Below are positions 6,396-7,809 of a DNA stretch of 7,809 nt, piece after piece. Position numbers and translations under genes: made by a program. The DNA lies in the NCBI GenBank assembly GCA_015233285.1, contig JADFYA010000072.1, forward strand, positions 1 through 7,809, written 5' to 3'. Within the stretch, counting starts at the first letter, position 1. The number at the start of each line of letters is the position of its first letter. The notes below the pieces were generated by a model. It saw only the letters and a program-made list of their open reading frames with translations. It had not been told where the DNA came from and searched no databases. This DNA comes from Deltaproteobacteria bacterium. Its GTDB lineage: Bacteria > Desulfobacterota > JADFXK01.

Positions 6396-6435
6396 AAAAT
6401 AAAAGGGGCTGACGGTCATTGAAACCGTCAGCCCC
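6396..6435 (-). terminator. Intrinsic terminator of the porin gene
   Basis: The plus strand shows GGGGCTGACGGT (6405-6416), a 7-base loop and ACCGTCAGCCCC (6424-6435), a perfect 12-bp stem. Read on the minus strand the stem is followed by TTTTATTTT (6404-6396), a good U-tract. It begins 27 bases after the porin stop codon. There is no T-run on the plus-strand side, so it is directional and belongs to the porin transcript. Confidence 0.92.
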
Positions 6436-6461
6436 TGGTAAATCAGAATTAAGATTTTATT

Positions 6462-7742
6462 TTAGAATTCAGCCTTGAGGCCCATCTGGTACAGACTGGT
6501 GTCCGGACCGGCGCTCTTGAGGTCATAGTTGGTTCTTTCCATAGCGGTATAGACCATCAAGCCCTTGGCTAAGTCGTAAGAAATACCGTATATTTGAGTT
6601 TTTTCCTCGGCGCTGGTTCTGGCGTCGTCATCGGGAGTGTAGTCGTCATATTTGGCAAAGAGGCGCAGGCAAGGCCAGAAGGGCATCTTAACAAAACCGG
6701 CCACATCCCAGCCAGTTCGGTTCTTTTCTTCCGTGCTCGTTTTGGTGCCTTTCCCGGCGTAGTATTGACCGAAGATGGTAAACAACTCATGTTGATAGGA
6801 CGCGGTGTAAAGCTGAATATTCCATTGGGGATAAGCAGTAGAACCGGCCGGGACGGCAAACTTAGCATCGCTTTCGCCGTTGCCGTATTGGGCTGCCAAC
6901 CGGATCCCTTTGCCCCAGTCAAACATGTTGAGCGGCCGAATCCAGAGTTGACCTTCAAAGAACTTGGTGTCGTTCCGTTCGTTGCGGTCAAACCCGGCGC
7001 CGTTGTATACACCGAAATACACACCGCCCCAACGGGAGGCATACTTGCTTTCAACTCTTTCCTTAAATTCTTTGTCCATCTCGCCTAAGGTCAGGTGCAT
7101 GTTGGCGCCGTAGTCGGAGGTGGACATGATGTTGTGACGATCCAGGAAGTTTTTGCCTTCCACCCGATATGGCCAAAGGGAGTCGTCATAGTTATCGGAA
7201 GCGTTGTGGACCAGGCCGACTTCACTCTGGAGCCGGAATTGGTCGCCGAGCATTTCCATACCGAATAGATTCTTGAAATCAAACAGGCCGTATGCATACT
7301 TGATGCGGACTTCCCAGCCGATTTCACTGGCGTCGGTACCTGTGCTGCCCCGTTTTTTATCATAGGTAACGTCAACAGTGGCTCGGGTCGAGAACCAGGG
7401 GGTGAATTCCTTGCCCAAAGTGAGGTAAGCCCGGTCTAGAGAGAACCCGTTGTCATTGGCTTTGGAGCCGGAGTCATAGTTCCGGATAAAATAATTGATA
7501 AAGTATGTTCCGCCCAACGAAACTCCCTGCAAGCCTTTGGGCAGGTTGAGGCCCTTTTCTTCGTCCTTCTTAATTTCTTTAGCTTCATCTTTGGAGATAA
7601 CGCCCTTTTCCATGAGCACATCGGTTAGGGATTTACCCGCCGAAGATTTGACTGGTGGTTGGACGTCATCAGCGATAACCTGCTGGGTCAATAAAAAAAC
7701 AAACCCGAACAGGACGGCCATGATACAAATAGCTCTTCTCAT
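6462..7742 (-). CDS. Outer-membrane porin, beta-barrel
   Basis: This 426-residue precursor starts with a signal peptide (MRRAICIMAVLFGFVFLLTQ), probably cut after VIA at A24. A short helical periplasmic segment follows, SLTDVLMEKGVISKDEAKEI at about 38-57, of the kind common at the N-terminus of deltaproteobacterial and phosphate-selective (OprO/P-like) porins. The remainder alternates aromatic and polar residues in beta-strand style with Asp/Asn/Gly-rich loops, and it ends LYQMGLKAEF with the terminal phenylalanine used as a BAM recognition signal. It should form a trimeric diffusion channel in the outer membrane; the solute is not predictable. On the minus strand AAAGGAG precedes ATG 7742 by about 9 bases. 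It is transcribed toward the fum-sdh operon and closed by a strong terminator. No link to the operon other than position is seen. Confidence 0.85.
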   Translation of the reverse strand: MRRAICIMAVLFGFVFLLTQQVIADDVQPPVKSSAGKSLTDVLMEKGVISKDEAKEIKKDEEKGLNLPKGLQGVSLGGTYFINYFIRNYDSGSKANDNGFSLDRAYLTLGKEFTPWFSTRATVDVTYDKKRGSTGTDASEIGWEVRIKYAYGLFDFKNLFGMEMLGDQFRLQSEVGLVHNASDNYDDSLWPYRVEGKNFLDRHNIMSTSDYGANMHLTLGEMDKEFKERVESKYASRWGGVYFGVYNGAGFDRNERNDTKFFEGQLWIRPLNMFDWGKGIRLAAQYGNGESDAKFAVPAGSTAYPQWNIQLYTASYQHELFTIFGQYYAGKGTKTSTEEKNRTGWDVAGFVKMPFWPCLRLFAKYDDYTPDDDARTSAEEKTQIYGISYDLAKGLMVYTAMERTNYDLKSAGPDTSLYQMGLKAEF

Positions 7743-7809
7743 AATCCTTTTCTCCTTTCACTGATCTCAGTTAATGTTTCCCCCCCCGGGGTGTATCGTT
7801 ACGTGGTGA
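7743..7809 (-). promoter_or_regulatory. Porin leader with an 8-base homopolymer
   Basis: The plus strand has eight C (7780-7787) followed by four G (7788-7791), so the minus strand reads CCCC then GGGGGGGG about 37 bases before the porin ATG. A possible -10 (CATTAA) lies just downstream of the G-run on the minus strand. An inverted repeat with 5-bp arms (ACTGA/TCAGT, 7760-7771) precedes the ribosome site. The promoter call is weak because the region is cut by the window edge. Confidence 0.35.

Larger units (their letters stand above)
6133..6461. other. Convergent intergenic spacer between sdhB and the porin gene
   Basis: These 329 bases contain no recognised gene. Directly visible are a short degenerate repeat (6248-6275), a marginal 36-codon frame overlapping it (6214-6324), and the porin terminator (6396-6435). 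Past about 6276 the sequence becomes AT-rich, and I see no promoter or tRNA in it. No poly-T hairpin serves the plus-strand operon, although GCCC (6171 region) and GGGC could form a weak stem without a T-tract. Confidence 0.6.

Noticed and set aside
1..7809. CRISPR array, tRNA/rRNA, insertion sequence or prophage attachment site
   Set aside because: I found no regularly spaced repeats, cloverleaf sequence, transposase motifs or terminal inverted repeats with target duplications on reading both strands.

Overview
The window looks like a chromosomal segment of a Gram-negative, anaerobic or facultative bacterium. It has a mid-50s GC feel, a two-gene class I (oxygen-sensitive Fe-S) fumarase, a menaquinone-type di-haem succinate dehydrogenase/fumarate reductase and an outer-membrane porin. 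This combination fits Desulfobacterota (sulfate-reducing or syntrophic deltaproteobacteria). The assignment is inferred from gene content and protein flavour, not from a marker gene.

Layout. Bases 2-229 (+) hold the last 75 codons of a nitroreductase cut by the left edge. Bases 345-973 (-) hold a type II toxin-antitoxin pair: an XRE-family antitoxin and, upstream and overlapping it, a RelE/HigB-like toxin. The toxin reading frame is broken by one extra base in a run of A, G and A homopolymers. A perfect 11-bp inverted repeat (972-999) sits at the toxin start and is the best candidate operator. A near-consensus sigma-70 promoter (1125-1153, +) then drives the main block, fumA-fumB-sdhC-sdhA-sdhB (1262-6132). 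Genes in this block are tightly spaced or overlap (TTGA at fumA/fumB, GTGA at sdhA/sdhB). The exception is a 100-base gap before sdhA that carries GC-rich palindromes. After sdhB lies a 329-base spacer with a short degenerate CGCAGATT-type repeat. A strong intrinsic terminator in this spacer belongs to the convergent porin gene (6462-7742, -). The porin leader at the right edge contains an 8-base homopolymer.

How the genes work together. SdhCAB interconverts succinate and fumarate at the membrane with quinone, and FumAB interconverts fumarate and malate. The operon is therefore a C4-dicarboxylate module usable oxidatively (succinate to malate) or in reverse (fumarate respiration). All catalytic and cofactor-binding residues I could check are present. 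The core is well known biology. The less ordinary items are the frameshifted toxin with intact antitoxin, its palindromic operator, the apparent lack of the E-pathway glutamate in SdhC, the intergenic repeats, and the poly-C/G tract upstream of the porin. I do not see a convincing undescribed system here.
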